A DNA stretch of 64,000 bases, from NCBI RefSeq assembly GCF_002135375.1, contig NZ_NEGH01000005.1, positions 6,753-70,752 of the forward strand. The letters are read 5' to 3'. The position numbers were made by a program, and so were the translations under genes. Positions 1 through 10,127 of this stretch are shown here, piece after piece. This DNA comes from Acinetobacter sp. ANC 4558 (GTDB taxonomy: Bacteria > Pseudomonadota > Gammaproteobacteria > Pseudomonadales > Moraxellaceae). The notes under the pieces are model-generated. The model was not told the origin of the DNA. It worked only from the letters and a program-made list of their open reading frames with translations, and did not search any database. Positions within the stretch are counted from its first letter, which is position 1; each line of letters opens with the position of its first letter.

Positions 1-767
1 TGATCTTCTGGGAAGCCACTTTTACCGTTCCAAGTCGTAACTACAGGAATTTGTAAATGTTCAGCTAATGCTAGAACTTCATTCCATGCTTCGCCCGTAA
101 TCACCCCACCACCGATAACAAGAACAGGGCGTTTCGAATCCCGCAGTACATTGGCTGCTGCTGTGATTGCTTGTGGATCAGGATAGACTTTACCAATAGG
201 TAAACGTTCACTGAGTGGGTGTAGTGCAACTTCGGCAGCTTCTGCTTGTACATCCATTGGAATTTCAATATGTACAGGACCAGGACGACCTGTGGTCATT
301 GCACTCCATGCACGGTGCATGGTAAATGGTAGTTCTTCAACACGAGTTACCACCCAATGACGTTTAGAGACTGCTTCAGCAATTTTAGGAAAATCATTGT
401 CTGTATAACGCTCCAACTCTTGTAATAATCCGTGACCACGCATGTGTGTTGGGGGACCACCAGTAATTAACATAACACTGGTTGAGTCAGTAAATGCGGT
501 TGCCATACCAATGACGGTATTACTTGCACCTGCACCAATGGAGGTAAAAGCAGCCATTGGCTTACCTGCAACACGATAGTATCCGTCTGCTAAGTGAACA
601 GCACTTTGTTCATGGAAGACTTGAATGAATTTAATCTTAGATTCTTCTTCCAAAAAAGCGTCTGTTTGAGTCCAGATACCATGACCTGGAATACCTGCGA
701 CGTATTCAACTCCGTAATTCTTTAGGGTTTGGGCAACAATCTGACTACCCGTGAGTCTTTTTTTCAC
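1..767 (-). CDS. Thiamine-diphosphate-dependent enzyme, acetolactate-synthase-like (3' end outside window)
   Basis: About 255 N-terminal residues are present; the rest lies beyond base 1. The start is GTG at 767, with AAGGA about ten bases upstream and no in-frame ATG nearby. The N-terminal pyrimidine-binding domain of the ThDP superfamily is clear: the PGHGIW loop near residue 27, the catalytic glutamate E53 in FHEQSAVHLADGYYR, then GAGASN and GRPGPVHIEIP. A Rossmann-like middle domain starts near residue 225 (PVLVIGGG). Substrate cannot be told from this part; acetolactate synthase, sulfoacetaldehyde acetyltransferase and glyoxylate carboligase all share these motifs. It follows the HisD-like gene by 60 bases on the same strand, so the two are probably one operon, which points to a catabolic role rather than branched-chain amino acid synthesis (inference). 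Confidence 0.85.
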   Translation of the reverse strand, partial: MKKRLTGSQIVAQTLKNYGVEYVAGIPGHGIWTQTDAFLEEESKIKFIQVFHEQSAVHLADGYYRVAGKPMAAFTSIGAGASNTVIGMATAFTDSTSVMLITGGPPTHMRGHGLLQELERYTDNDFPKIAEAVSKRHWVVTRVEELPFTMHRAWSAMTTGRPGPVHIEIPMDVQAEAAEVALHPLSERLPIGKVYPDPQAITAAANVLRDSKRPVLVIGGGVITGEAWNEVLALAEHLQIPVVTTWNGKSGFPED

Positions 768-827
768 AATTAAATCATCCTTAAATTAAAATGAACAAAA
801 CGCTGTATAAAACTTTAAAATGGATGC

Positions 828-2135
828 TTAAATTGCAGCCTGTCCAAAAGGAACATCTTTGTTACCATAACGACGTACACGAAGGTTGGCCTGTTCAGCA
901 TGTGCTACAAATCCTTCCATCAAGCATAAGCGTGAACAATATTCACCAATTTGAGCTGAAGCTGCATCCGTCAAAACACGTTGATAAGTACATGTCTTTA
1001 GATATTTACCCACCCATAATCCACCTGTATAACGAGCAGCTTTATTCGTTGGTAAGGTATGATTTGTACCAATCACTTTGTCACCATAAGAAACATTTGT
1101 TCGTGGGCCTACAAAAAGTGCCCCAAAGTTTTTTAGATTTTTTAAAAAATAATCATCATCATGCGTCATAATCTGTACATGTTCAGACGCATAAAAATCG
1201 GAAAGTTTAGCCATTTCCTCATTTGATTCACAAAGAATCATTTCACCAAAGTTTTCCCATGCTGTTCGTGCATATACTGCTGTTGGAAGTAAATTTAATA
1301 GGCGCTCAATTTCTTTTAATGTTTCTAATGCTAATTCACGTGATGTTGTCAACATGACTGCCGGTGAATCTGGTCCATGCTCAGCTTGCCCTAAAATATC
1401 GGTGGCACACATTTCTGCATCAACACTGTCATCAGTAATTAACAATGTCTCTGTTGGTCCTGCAAAGAGATCAATTCCAACGCGCCCAAATAATTGTCTT
1501 TTTGCTTCTGCTACATAAGCATTACCAGGCCCAACTATAATATCTACAGCAGGAATGGTTTCCGTTCCTATTGCCATTGCAGCAACAGCTTGAATGCCGC
1601 CTAATGAGTAAATTGCATCTGCACCAGCCATATGTTGAGCAGCCACAATATAAGGTGCTGGCTTAGCTTGAAAAGGTGGGGCAGCCGTAATAATGTTATT
1701 TACACCTGCTGCTTTCGCAGTACAAATCGACATATGTGCAGAAGCCAATAACGGATATTTACCGCCAGGTACATAGCAACCTGCCGCTTGAACAGGAATA
1801 TGCTTATGACCAAGTAGAACGCCTGGAATTGTTTCAATTTCTACATCATGCATTGATTGATGCTGTGCATCTGCAAAACGGCGAACTTGAGTTTGTGCGA
1901 ATTTAATATCTTCGTACTCACGTTCCGTTAATTGATCCATACATTGTTGAATTTCGGCATCAGTAAGTCGGTAATCTGCACGATCCCATTGATCAAACTT
2001 AACTGATAATTCTCGTACAGCAATATCTCCGCGCTTCTCAATATCCAATAAAATAAGCGATACATCTTTTTTCAGCTTATCATTCTGCTCAACGCGATGT
2101 TCCATCGGTTGCGCTTTTTTAATCCACTCAGCCAT
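828..2135 (-). CDS. Histidinol dehydrogenase family NAD-dependent dehydrogenase (HisD paralogue)
   Basis: A full-length 435-residue member of the HisD family, which oxidises an alcohol to a carboxylate in two NAD-dependent steps with zinc. The family signature [13 protein letters not shown] is at 201-213 and AGPTETL at 225-231. The zinc ligands of E. coli HisD appear to be kept as Q250 and H253 (GQAEHG), D352 (GDKVIGTNH) and H412; the catalytic pair E318-H319 is in ASEHV. No other his genes flank it. It sits upstream of a ThDP enzyme, so it is more likely a catabolic paralogue, such as the sulfopropanediol 3-dehydrogenase (HpsN) type, than the histidine biosynthetic enzyme. That reassignment is inference from context; a true HisD cannot be excluded. 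Confidence 0.85.
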   Translation of the reverse strand: MAEWIKKAQPMEHRVEQNDKLKKDVSLILLDIEKRGDIAVRELSVKFDQWDRADYRLTDAEIQQCMDQLTEREYEDIKFAQTQVRRFADAQHQSMHDVEIETIPGVLLGHKHIPVQAAGCYVPGGKYPLLASAHMSICTAKAAGVNNIITAAPPFQAKPAPYIVAAQHMAGADAIYSLGGIQAVAAMAIGTETIPAVDIIVGPGNAYVAEAKRQLFGRVGIDLFAGPTETLLITDDSVDAEMCATDILGQAEHGPDSPAVMLTTSRELALETLKEIERLLNLLPTAVYARTAWENFGEMILCESNEEMAKLSDFYASEHVQIMTHDDDYFLKNLKNFGALFVGPRTNVSYGDKVIGTNHTLPTNKAARYTGGLWVGKYLKTCTYQRVLTDAASAQIGEYCSRLCLMEGFVAHAEQANLRVRRYGNKDVPFGQAAI

Positions 2136-2330
2136 ACTTTTCCCTTAAATTAGGATCAAAAATCAATTCATCATTAATCGATTTTTCAAAAGTAAACTCA
2201 ATTTCATCTTATAACAGCAGAAACTAAAAAAGCGCCTCTACTCTTTTCCATGAATTTAATTGAGTCACCATATTCTTATTTAAAAGTTACACTTGAAGAG
2301 GATTTCGCTACAATTTCTCAAGAAAACAAA

Positions 2331-2358
2331 AATAGACGCAAATAGACGCAAATAGATT
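2331..2358. repeat. 10-bp tandem direct repeat upstream of HisD-like gene
   Basis: AATAGACGCA occurs twice head to tail (2331-2340, 2341-2350), followed by a partial third copy AATAGATT. The period is about one helical turn, so repeats would lie on one DNA face. They are about 200 bases upstream of the HisD-like start. A regulator-binding role is possible but unproven. Confidence 0.5.
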
Positions 2359-2489
2359 AAAAACATGATTAATTTGGTGAATGATAAAAAATGAAATTAA
2401 AAATAATAAATTTTTAGCTAATAGAAGAATAGAAATTGAGCATATTTAAGGTCGTCAGAAAACCTTTAAAATACTTAAGGACAATTAAA

Positions 2490-2513
2490 AAACCGAGGTA
2501 AAAGACTCGGTTT
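2490..2513 (-). terminator. Rho-independent terminator of the GH3 gene
   Basis: An 8-bp stem AAACCGAG/CTCGGTTT with an 8-base loop; read on the minus strand it is followed by a T run. It lies 85 bases after the GH3 stop codon. Confidence 0.75.
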
Positions 2514-2598
2514 AAAATCAGTTTAATTGCAGAAATATACAATAATTGATTGAGTGTGATATGACTTATGAAAGAAGTCTAATATTGCGTCTACATTT

Positions 2599-3591
2599 TT
2601 ATAAAGCTATATTTCTAACTTTATTTGCTGCCTCAGACAATCTTTCTTTTCTTAAAATACCCGATTCAACAGCTTGAATAATATATTCACAAATCTCATC
2701 AAGATTATTACTGGCGGCAAGTAGTAATAAATCCACACCTGCATTTAATGATTGAACAGCAACATCCTTTATATCATTTCCTCTTAAAATAGCAGGAGCA
2801 TCTAAATCATCACTAACAATTAATCCATTATAATTTAATGTTTTTTTCAAAAAATCTACAATTGCAGGAGAGCTTGAGGCAGAATGAATAGAATCAAAAG
2901 CTTCAACCGTTGCAGGACCTAACATCATTCCTGAGGTTTTAGCTTTAATTGCTACTTTAAAAGGAGTTAACTGACTTAATATTTGTTCCAAAGAGGTATG
3001 TAAAATAACATCTTCAATTGCAGGATCTTTTGTTAAATAATCATAACCTGGAAAATGTTTAGTAATACAGTGAATCCCTGCTGCTTGTACGCCATGTACA
3101 AAACTATCTATCAATTTGCAGATGTTCTCTGTATTTCCATTATATTGTCTATGACTCAACCAAGGATTTTCACCTGCAACTATATCTGCAATAGGTCCTA
3201 AACACATTGAAACACCAAGTGACTTCGCTTTTAATGCTTGATTAAAATAGTAGCTATATAATTCTTTATCACTAATTTTATTTAAATCCTTTTTTTCTAA
3301 ATCAACCTTTCCTTCTAATCGGTTAATTCCATAAGGTTCAAAGTCAACGACAATATTTAAATTAGGCTGGATTTTCTTTGCCCAATCTATAATTTGGATA
3401 AAACTTTGATCACTTTCATTACATATTCTTTCATTAGACATTGCTCTATTGAGATACTCTTTTCGAGTTTCACCCAATAAAAGGCTATGTCCTCCATTTA
3501 TAAGGAAACTTTTAGCAACAGCTTTAATATCTAAATCACTAAAAGCAGGTAATAAAACCGCATAAGCATCTTGTCGAAGTGTAAAATTCAT
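2599..3591 (-). CDS. Glycoside hydrolase family 3 protein (NagZ-like, divergent)
   Basis: A 330-residue single-domain GH3 protein, similar in length to NagZ, the cytoplasmic beta-N-acetylglucosaminidase of peptidoglycan recycling. The sugar-binding KHFPG motif is at 178-182 and the nucleophile loop VSDDL at 259-263 (nucleophile D261). In NagZ the KHFPGHG stretch is followed by a flexible DSH loop that supplies the general-acid histidine; here the segment reads KHFPGYDYLTKDPAIED and has no histidine. It may be a paralogue with altered chemistry or substrate, or a protein without hydrolase activity. There is no signal peptide, so it should be cytoplasmic. It appears monocistronic, with its own terminator downstream and the IS3 element upstream. 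Confidence 0.75.
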   Translation of the reverse strand: MNFTLRQDAYAVLLPAFSDLDIKAVAKSFLINGGHSLLLGETRKEYLNRAMSNERICNESDQSFIQIIDWAKKIQPNLNIVVDFEPYGINRLEGKVDLEKKDLNKISDKELYSYYFNQALKAKSLGVSMCLGPIADIVAGENPWLSHRQYNGNTENICKLIDSFVHGVQAAGIHCITKHFPGYDYLTKDPAIEDVILHTSLEQILSQLTPFKVAIKAKTSGMMLGPATVEAFDSIHSASSSPAIVDFLKKTLNYNGLIVSDDLDAPAILRGNDIKDVAVQSLNAGVDLLLLAASNNLDEICEYIIQAVESGILRKERLSEAANKVRNIAL

Positions 3592-3778
3592 TTTTCTTCC
3601 TATTCATTATAATCAAATAAATGATTTCCTATTTTTATTCTATTTTAATTATTAGATATCATATAGTTTCTCAATACACTTAAAACAGACGCTATATGAC
3701 GCATTTAGATCAAAATAATTTATGTGCTAAATTTATGTAAATATAAGATATCTTATGCAGTTCAACTATTATTCAAGT

Positions 3779-3803
3779 TGGACTGCTCCCAGTATCCTAG
3801 ACA
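3779..3803. repeat. IS3 terminal inverted repeat (orfB side)
   Basis: Starts TGGACTGCTCCCAGTATCCT and ends AGACA. It matches the reverse complement of 5003-5027 at 19 or more of 25 positions, with differences in the middle. Confidence 0.88.
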
Positions 3804-3813
3804 TGGAACAGCC

Positions 3814-4685
3814 TCATTTTGAAGCTGCCTCAAAGGCTTCTGGACTTATTCCATCGAGATGCGAATGACGCCTGATTCGATTGTAAAACATCTCGATGTA
3901 ATCAAACACATCTGCACGCGCCATTTCTCGTGTTTTATAAATCCTCTTTTTAATTCTTTCCTTCTTTAAGCTGCTAAAGAAGGATTCAGCAACAGCATTA
4001 TCCCAACATGAGCAGTATACTGCGCAAGTCGTCTGCTCATGCTGGGTATTAAGTTATGCTTCTGACAGAATTTTTGCCAGTCTCCACTGCTATATTGTGA
4101 GCCTTGGTCTGAGTGTATGATCACAGGTTCACTTGGCCTACGTCGCCATACCGCCATAAGAAGTGCATCCAAAACGATATCCTTGGCAAGCATAGGTTTC
4201 ATTGACCAACCGATGACTTTTCTCGAATATAAATCAAGAGCCACAGCCAGATATAACCAGCCTTGCCATGTGCGAATGTAAGTTATATCAGTCACCCAAG
4301 AGGTATCAGGTATGTTTACAATAAACTCTCGATTTAAACGGTTAGGTGGCACAATCTGAGGACGACCGCGACCATCGCTTTTATGCTTCTTATATCCTCG
4401 AACAGCGGCAATACCATTGTGCTTCATGATCTTCAGCACACGATTAGGCCCACAACTTTCACCTAACTCCTTAAGATCCAGCGTAATGCGGCGATAGCCA
4501 TAGATGCCATAACTAGCATCATAAGAAGAACGGATGAGCTGTAATAAGCGCTTATCTTCAATAGTCCTGCCTGATTCGGGTTCATGCAACCAAGCATAGT
4601 AGTCAGCACGAGCAATCTTAAGAACCCGGCACATCGTTTTAATCTTAAATTGATGGCTGTATTCTAGGATAAACTGATACTTCAC
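3814..4685 (-). pseudogene. IS3-family transposase OrfB, frameshifted
   Basis: This is the DDE integrase subunit. The start is GTG at 4685, overlapping the orfA stop (GTGA). The frame is open through HTH_21-like and rve domains with the first two catalytic aspartates (WVTDITY, HSDQGSQY). At about 4007-4041 the normal reading [18 protein letters not shown] is disrupted by about 14 extra bases, and the frame ends early at 3966. The lost part is still readable in another frame down to a TGA at 3814-3816 ([17 protein letters not shown], then [14 protein letters not shown]). That part includes the third catalytic residue, the glutamate of AESFF, so the product is inactive. The expected intact sequence is inferred from family knowledge. 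Confidence 0.9.
4007..4041. repeat. Quasi-palindromic insertion site inside orfB
   Basis: CATGAGCAG (4007-4015) and its exact reverse complement CTGCTCATG (4033-4041) flank an inner perfect 12-bp palindrome GCAGTATACTGC (4012-4023). The segment is about 14 bases longer than the family's usual coding sequence here, and it is the frameshift point of orfB. Confidence 0.8.
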
Positions 4686-4966
4686 TCGGGCAGACTGGCA
4701 AAGTACCTTGCGGCCTTTTTTAAAATATCCCGTTCCTCTTCAGTTTGTTTGAGCTGACTTTTAAGGCGAAGGATTTCTTTCTTTGCCTCAAGCAATTCAT
4801 GTTCATCAGGGTTGTTGCGTAAAGGCTGTACGGCCTTTAGCCATTTATAAAGGCTGTGTTGTGATACGCCTAAACGTTCTGCAACATCTGTGACAGAATA
4901 TCCACGCTCGGTAATCAATTTAACAGCTTCATCTTTAAATTCTGGGGTATATCGTTGTCCACTCAT
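4682..4966 (-). CDS. IS3-family transposase OrfA (HTH protein)
   Basis: 94 residues. The N-terminal helix-turn-helix (RYTPEFKDEAVKLI, then SVTDVAERLGVSQHSLYKWL) binds the element ends. A leucine-zipper-like coiled coil follows at about 58-85 (LLEAKKEILRLKSQLKQTEEE). It overlaps orfB by four bases. The A6G run near its end is the usual place where ribosomes slip -1 to make the OrfAB fusion transposase. The frame is intact, but without a working OrfB it can only act as a repressor or DNA-binding subunit. Confidence 0.9.
   Translation of the reverse strand: MSGQRYTPEFKDEAVKLITERGYSVTDVAERLGVSQHSLYKWLKAVQPLRNNPDEHELLEAKKEILRLKSQLKQTEEERDILKKAARYFASLPE
4715..4721 (-). promoter_or_regulatory. Programmed -1 frameshift slippery site (AAAAAAG)
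   Basis: A minus-strand AAAAAAG heptamer lies within the codons ATT TTA AAA AAG GCC near the end of orfA. IS3 elements use this type of heptamer to fuse OrfA and OrfB by -1 slippage. Position and sequence fit; no slippage was measured. Confidence 0.6.
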
Positions 4967-5002
4967 AATGTTCTCTCCTATGCAAAAAGAATAGACGAAA
5001 TT

Positions 5003-5027
5003 TGTCTAGGAGAGTGGTGGCAGTCCA
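5003..5027. repeat. IS3 terminal inverted repeat (orfA side)
   Basis: Its reverse complement starts TGGACTGCCACCACTCTCCT and ends AGACA, pairing with 3779-3803. The orfA start codon is 37 bases inside it. Confidence 0.88.
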
Positions 5028-5053
5028 TAAAATGGCTAATAAACGAGGTGCTT

Positions 5054-5322
5054 ATGAGTTATCCTGAAGAATTCAAAATTGAAGCAGTAAAACAGGTTAC
5101 AGAGGAAGGTCATAGTGTTGCTGATGTCGCAGTCCGTTTAGGTACGACTACACATAGTTTGTATGCTTGGATTAAACGCTATGATCCTCAGCAGCCCAAG
5201 ACAACAGAATCTACTGATCCAAGTGCAGAATTGGCAAAGTTAAAAAAGTGCTGCAAAGGGTCACTGAAGAAAGAGACATATTAAAAAAGGCCGCGGTGTA
5301 CTTCGCAAGCCAGTCCAAATGA
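5054..5322 (+). pseudogene. Remnant IS3-family OrfA of a second element, frameshifted
   Basis: Starts ATG GTG-like context at 5054 (MSYPEEFKIEAVKQVTEEGH) with an HTH related to, but clearly different from, the OrfA at 4682-4966, and on the opposite strand. After AKLKK the frame slips in an A6 run near 5245 and stops at 5284. Adding one A restores the expected reading VLQRVTEERDILKKAAVYFA to a TGA at 5320-5322. No OrfB follows: the DNA runs straight into a hairpin terminator. Its upstream inverted repeat is also missing, replaced by the end of the neighbouring IS. It is therefore a truncated relic. Confidence 0.85.
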
Positions 5323-5342
5323 GGTATGCCTTTATTCGGGAC

Positions 5343-5374
5343 AAAAAGCCCAATAATAATTATTGGGCTTTTTT
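5343..5374. terminator. Bidirectional hairpin terminator after the IS remnant
   Basis: A near-perfect dyad AAAAAGCCCAATAAT/ATTATTGGGCTTTTTT, with A and T runs on either side, so it can stop transcription both ways. It may have belonged to the locus that the IS elements disrupted. Confidence 0.75.
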
Positions 5375-5518
5375 ATACTTCAAAAATAGTTGTAATTCTT
5401 CAGGTGAGATTAAACTTATTCAGCCCCCTTTCCAGTCTCATCCGAAATGTACCTAAATGATTTAATCTAATCCGAATTTTTATGTGGGGTAGGTTGAGGG
5501 GTAAAATCACAGGTAAAA

Positions 5519-5548
5519 AATAAGCCCTTGTAAAAACAAGGGCTTATT
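5519..5548 (-). terminator. Terminator downstream of tRNA-Ser
   Basis: A 12-bp stem AATAAGCCCTTG/CAAGGGCTTATT with a 6-base loop, followed on the minus strand by TTTTTT. It lies 9 bases past the tRNA 3' end. Confidence 0.8.
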
Positions 5549-5556
5549 CAGATATT

Positions 5557-5646
5557 TGGCGGAAGCGGTGAGATTCGAACTCACGGAGGACTCGCGCCCT
5601 CGTCGGTTTTCAAGACCGGTGCATTAAACCGCTCTGCCACGCTTCC
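5557..5646 (-). tRNA. tRNA-Ser (anticodon UGA)
   Basis: A 90-nt class II tRNA read on the minus strand. It starts GGAAGCG and ends CGCTTCCGCCA with the CCA encoded. The anticodon arm CCGGTCTTGAAAACCG carries TGA, the long variable arm is typical of serine tRNAs, and the T arm has GTTCGAATC. It decodes UCA and UCN serine codons. Transcribed alone, with the terminator at 5519-5548. Confidence 0.95.
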
Positions 5647-5733
5647 ATGGGCGCCATAATACGAATCTTTTCATTGAATGACAAGCGAAAAACTCATTAA
5701 ATACGTTCATTTGGGTAATGTTTCATCAAAACC

Positions 5734-8140
<2,407 letters not shown>

Positions 8141-9040
8141 TTATTGAATGAATGCTGCTTGCAATAACTCAACTAATTTTTCATTCATTTTAATTTGTTC
8201 AATTTGCCACAATTTAATCTGTTCATCTTGTGGCTCATTTTGACCATCAGATTCACTTAAAAAACGTTTAAATAAACTTTTGTACTGATATGCAGAGACA
8301 TCACCCGTAATATCTGCACCAATCAATTTTGAATGACATGCCTGTATTAATTGCTCTAAATGTGAATATAAAAACTCACCTTGATCCCAATTTGTTTGTA
8401 CAACAGTTTGAGAAAGTACATCTTTATCAATGGATAAATAACGGGGTTCAGTAAGCAACGTCAAGGTCTGTAAAAAGTTTTGCATTAACTGATCAGCATT
8501 TTCAAAATGATGCCAATTTTCCTTTGCACCAATCCACTTCGTCCATGATGCATCTTGATGAAGACTCCAATAATGAAGCTTCCCTTTATATAAAGGTGAC
8601 CAATGATTTTCCCAAGCATGCTTTAAACTAATATCTGATGAACAAATTCCAATTACATCTATTCGAGCAACTTGCGGTAACTTACTTGCCCAATAAACCC
8701 AAGATCCACAATGTATTCCAAATGGATAACGCATATTATCTGGATGATTATCACAAACAATCAAGTGAATCGGTTCTTGCGTCGTTAATCGCTGTAAAAG
8801 TAATTGTGTAATATGATGATAGTCACCACTCCCCATCAAAACACAACCTAATTGTTCAGTATTTGGAAAATGTTGCTGATTTAAATAGTGCTCTAATGCT
8901 TGAAATTGTTTCCATTTACAACCAAATCGAATACGCTCTTGCCACTCAGTTAGATCTAAACTCAGTGCGCTTTGGGGAATACCAGCAGAATTGTCAAAGT
9001 TTAAAACGACAGGTTGACGTATGATCTTTGCAGTCATCAC
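8141..9040 (-). CDS. Divergent arginase/deacetylase-fold (ureohydrolase superfamily) metalloenzyme
   Basis: 299 residues. The metal-binding motifs of the arginase/agmatinase fold are seen in order: GSGDYHH (70-76, cf. GGDH), CDNHPDN (96-102, giving D97-x-H99-x-D101, cf. DAHxD) and SIDKDVL (203-209, D205-x-D207, cf. SxDxDxxDP). A GADITGD segment follows at 241-247. All six ligands of a binuclear metal site can therefore be assigned. The rest is unlike arginase, and the family also includes acetyl-polyamine amidohydrolases and histone deacetylases, so the substrate is unknown; hydrolysis of an amide or guanidine is the likely chemistry. Last gene of a three-gene operon, overlapping the acyltransferase gene by four bases (ATGA). 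Confidence 0.65.
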   Translation of the reverse strand: MMTAKIIRQPVVLNFDNSAGIPQSALSLDLTEWQERIRFGCKWKQFQALEHYLNQQHFPNTEQLGCVLMGSGDYHHITQLLLQRLTTQEPIHLIVCDNHPDNMRYPFGIHCGSWVYWASKLPQVARIDVIGICSSDISLKHAWENHWSPLYKGKLHYWSLHQDASWTKWIGAKENWHHFENADQLMQNFLQTLTLLTEPRYLSIDKDVLSQTVVQTNWDQGEFLYSHLEQLIQACHSKLIGADITGDVSAYQYKSLFKRFLSESDGQNEPQDEQIKLWQIEQIKMNEKLVELLQAAFIQ

Positions 9041-10104
9041 TTTGTTTCCTTCATTTGTTCATGCCAATGACTATCTGATTCAAATAAATGTCTAAATTTA
9101 CCTAAAATAAAGCGTAAAGCTGGTTGACGCACCCAAACTAAGTGCTGTGTAAATGTAAATTTTGCACCTAATTGAGATTTCACTTCTGGGTCTGTCCAAC
9201 CTGCAATGTAGTGTTCTAGCCCACGTTGTTTTGCATAATCTAAATTGACAAACCAACTGATAAAATACAAATTATATTGAGTCGCTAGTGGGTAATTTAA
9301 ACCAATATACTTATCCACTAAATTATTTTGATATTCATAGCAAATATTGTAACCAACAAGTGTATTTTCTTTCCAATAAAAAAATACTTGCCCTGCACTT
9401 TGAGCATCTTGCAAAATTTCATCAAAAAATGCAGGAGTAAGTAAATCAAAATGAATTTCACTTTGATTATATACTGCCAAAAAGAGTGCATAGAGCTGTG
9501 CTCTAAACTGAGCATCTTTAAACTCTTCTGAACCTGTTGCTAAACGTTGCACACGAAGTTCATTTAAACTTTTTAATTTACGTTTTAAATTTTTACGTCG
9601 ACTTTTAGACAATCGTGATAAATATTCCTCTCGATGTTCAAAATCAATAGGGACATAGGCAAGTGCCTGCCCTTCTACAGATAAAAAACCTGCTCTCTCG
9701 GCTGCTTGAATTAATGCTTGGCTATATTGATTTTCATATTCAGACAATAAAGGAGAGTTTAAGGGTAAATCCTTTATAATCGTTAAAGTATGTTTTTTAG
9801 CATTTTTTTTAAATTGTTCAACAACCTCATTGACCTGAAATTGTTGAGTTAAAGGCGTATATTCTGTTACGGTTGTTCCAATAAAGCATGTTTCGAGATG
9901 CAGTAGCCGCCCCCAATAAGAATACCCGATCACCGATTCAATTTTCTTTTTTACTGGAATATCCAGTGTTGTCAACAAATTAAAATTTGTTGTGAAAAAA
10001 GGCAAAAAATTGGGTGCATTAAATACTTTAAATGTCTCTGGTGGATGCTTCAAAAAAGCATCCACCAGAGATTGAGGTTCTAACTGATTGAGATCGGTCT
10101 GCAT
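9037..10104 (-). CDS. GNAT-fold acyltransferase (Acetyltransf_6/FemAB-like)
   Basis: A 355-residue soluble protein. The middle part has a strongly basic patch (SKSRRKNLKRKLKSLNELR, about 171-189). The C-terminal half looks like a GNAT/FemAB fold: TLVGYNICYEYQNNLVDKYI, then YPLATQYNLYFISWFVNLDYA, and GLEHYIAGWTDPEVKSQLGA. Such proteins transfer an acyl or aminoacyl group to an amine. No signal peptide or membrane segment is seen. It lies 23 bases or so after the class III aminotransferase gene and overlaps the arginase-fold gene by four bases, so the three are surely cotranscribed. The substrate cannot be told; peptidoglycan-related acylation or acetylation of a diamine are both possible. Confidence 0.65.
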   Translation of the reverse strand: MQTDLNQLEPQSLVDAFLKHPPETFKVFNAPNFLPFFTTNFNLLTTLDIPVKKKIESVIGYSYWGRLLHLETCFIGTTVTEYTPLTQQFQVNEVVEQFKKNAKKHTLTIIKDLPLNSPLLSEYENQYSQALIQAAERAGFLSVEGQALAYVPIDFEHREEYLSRLSKSRRKNLKRKLKSLNELRVQRLATGSEEFKDAQFRAQLYALFLAVYNQSEIHFDLLTPAFFDEILQDAQSAGQVFFYWKENTLVGYNICYEYQNNLVDKYIGLNYPLATQYNLYFISWFVNLDYAKQRGLEHYIAGWTDPEVKSQLGAKFTFTQHLVWVRQPALRFILGKFRHLFESDSHWHEQMKETK

Positions 10105-10127
10105 ACTTACAATACTTTTACAACAAC

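Larger units (their letters stand above)
2136..2598. other. Intergenic region between HisD-like and GH3 genes
   Basis: A 463-base AT-rich gap. It holds the promoter side of the HisD-like gene, a run of 10-bp direct repeats (2331-2358) and the terminator of the GH3 gene (2490-2513). No convincing small ORF was seen on either strand. Confidence 0.6.
3779..5027 (-). mobile_element. IS3-family insertion sequence with inactivated transposase
   Basis: A 1249-bp element bounded by imperfect 25-bp inverted repeats that start TGGACTGC and end CCTAGACA. It carries orfA and orfB in the usual IS3 overlapping arrangement on the minus strand. No target duplication is seen: the three bases outside the ends are AGT and TAA. 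The orfB reading frame is broken, so the copy should not move on its own. Its right end lies 26 bases from the start of another IS3 orfA remnant, so one element probably landed in or recombined with another. Confidence 0.9.

Noticed and set aside
791..1171. 126-codon ORF on the plus strand inside the HisD-like gene
   Set aside because: It is antisense to a clear full-length enzyme gene, has no ribosome site and no recognisable motif.
3776..5030. Target-site duplication flanking the IS3 element
   Set aside because: AGT on the left and TAA on the right do not match, and no 4- or 5-base repeat fits either.
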